Both the position numbers and the translations under genes were made by a program. Positions 59,711-60,000 of a DNA stretch of 60,000 nt are shown piece after piece. This DNA comes from Acanthaster planci (lineage: Eukaryota > Echinodermata > Asteroidea > Valvatida > Acanthasteridae): contig NW_019091469.1 in assembly GCF_001949145.1 (NCBI RefSeq), positions 209,701 through 269,700 on the forward strand. The letters run 5' to 3'. Position 1 is the first letter of the stretch. Each line of letters starts with the position of its first letter. The notes below the pieces were generated by a model. The model searched no databases, was not told the DNA's origin, and worked only from the letters and a program-made list of their open reading frames with translations.

Positions 59711-59935
59711 TTGCTCTTTGTTCACAATCGATGTTGGACGTCCGATATGGGCACTAACGACAACTTCGATCAACATTCACCAAATACTGAGGATGTTATC
59801 AAAAATGTGAAGCCTAAAAAAGTACTGCACACATTACATTTTGAGATTCCCGTTGGCAGCGATGGGCGTGGATTCGGTGGCACTGTATTTGTGACTTTTT
59901 CAGAAATAACCGTAGAAAGAGAAGTTTTGTCATAA
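59711..59935 (+). CDS. Unassigned short open frame, possibly an exon
   Basis: A frame of 74 codons contains VLHTLHFEIPVGSDGRGFGG and TVFVTFSEI, which has balanced, protein-like composition. I do not recognise a family. It lacks a clear splice context and may be an exon, a repeat-derived fragment or chance. Confidence 0.15.
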   Translation: MLFVHNRCWTSDMGTNDNFDQHSPNTEDVIKNVKPKKVLHTLHFEIPVGSDGRGFGGTVFVTFSEITVEREVLS

Positions 59936-60000
59936 TATCCAGATAACTAACTCATATTAATGCTAAATATAATTTAATTGAAAGAATGAAAATTCATGCC

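Overview
This window is animal nuclear DNA. The genes are split by many introns with GT-AG borders and matching codon phases, the background is AT-rich, and non-coding DNA carries dispersed transposon relics. ACATGTACATGTA-type strings and vertebrate-like proteins suggest a marine invertebrate deuterostome (echinoderm, hemichordate or amphioxus). That placement is inference; the sequence contains no direct species marker.

I reconstructed five protein-coding genes by reading splice sites by eye and checking that exon phases add up. (1) The 3' part of ARHGEF17, a RhoGEF with a C-terminal WD40-like propeller, lies on the + strand at 876-5952. (2) A complete CHIC1/CHIC2 gene lies on the - strand at 22401-15436, in 5 coding exons encoding 167 aa. 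(3) A complete TMEM272-like four-pass membrane protein lies on the - strand at 30208-24306, in 6 coding exons encoding 226 aa. Its first coding exon supplies only the start codon. (4) A complete Mesh-type septate-junction protein lies on the - strand at 47814-33873, in 18 coding exons encoding 1248 aa. Its order is signal peptide, NIDO, TIG, AMOP, VWD, sushi, membrane helix, tail. (5) A TNF-receptor family gene of EDAR/TROY/EDA2R type lies on the - strand at 55896-50619. It has cysteine-rich repeats, a membrane helix and a divergent C-terminal death-domain-like region; its signal-peptide exon was not found.

Layout: ARHGEF17 converges on CHIC across about 9.5 kb that holds no recognisable gene. 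The other four genes follow head-to-tail on the - strand. The genes do not form a pathway. Mesh, TMEM272-like and the TNF receptor are membrane proteins, CHIC is a palmitoylated vesicle or membrane protein, and ARHGEF17 acts on Rho at the cell cortex.

The non-coding part holds a decayed pogo/Tigger-like transposase in CHIC intron 1, a tRNA-derived SINE in CHIC intron 3, and a nested foldback element immediately upstream of the CHIC start codon. It also holds two copies of one palindromic MITE family (14.5 and 51.4 kb), three small TTAA-ended elements resembling piggyBac MITEs, and a CR1/L2-like LINE remnant whose RT core is deleted. Other items are a near-perfect hairpin in Mesh intron 1, a divergent inverted-repeat element near 58.5 kb, an 18-bp tandem repeat after the receptor stop codon, and a tandem duplication that copied the end of the receptor's membrane exon with its splice donor. 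I found no prokaryotic-type system, CRISPR array, rRNA or convincing tRNA gene.
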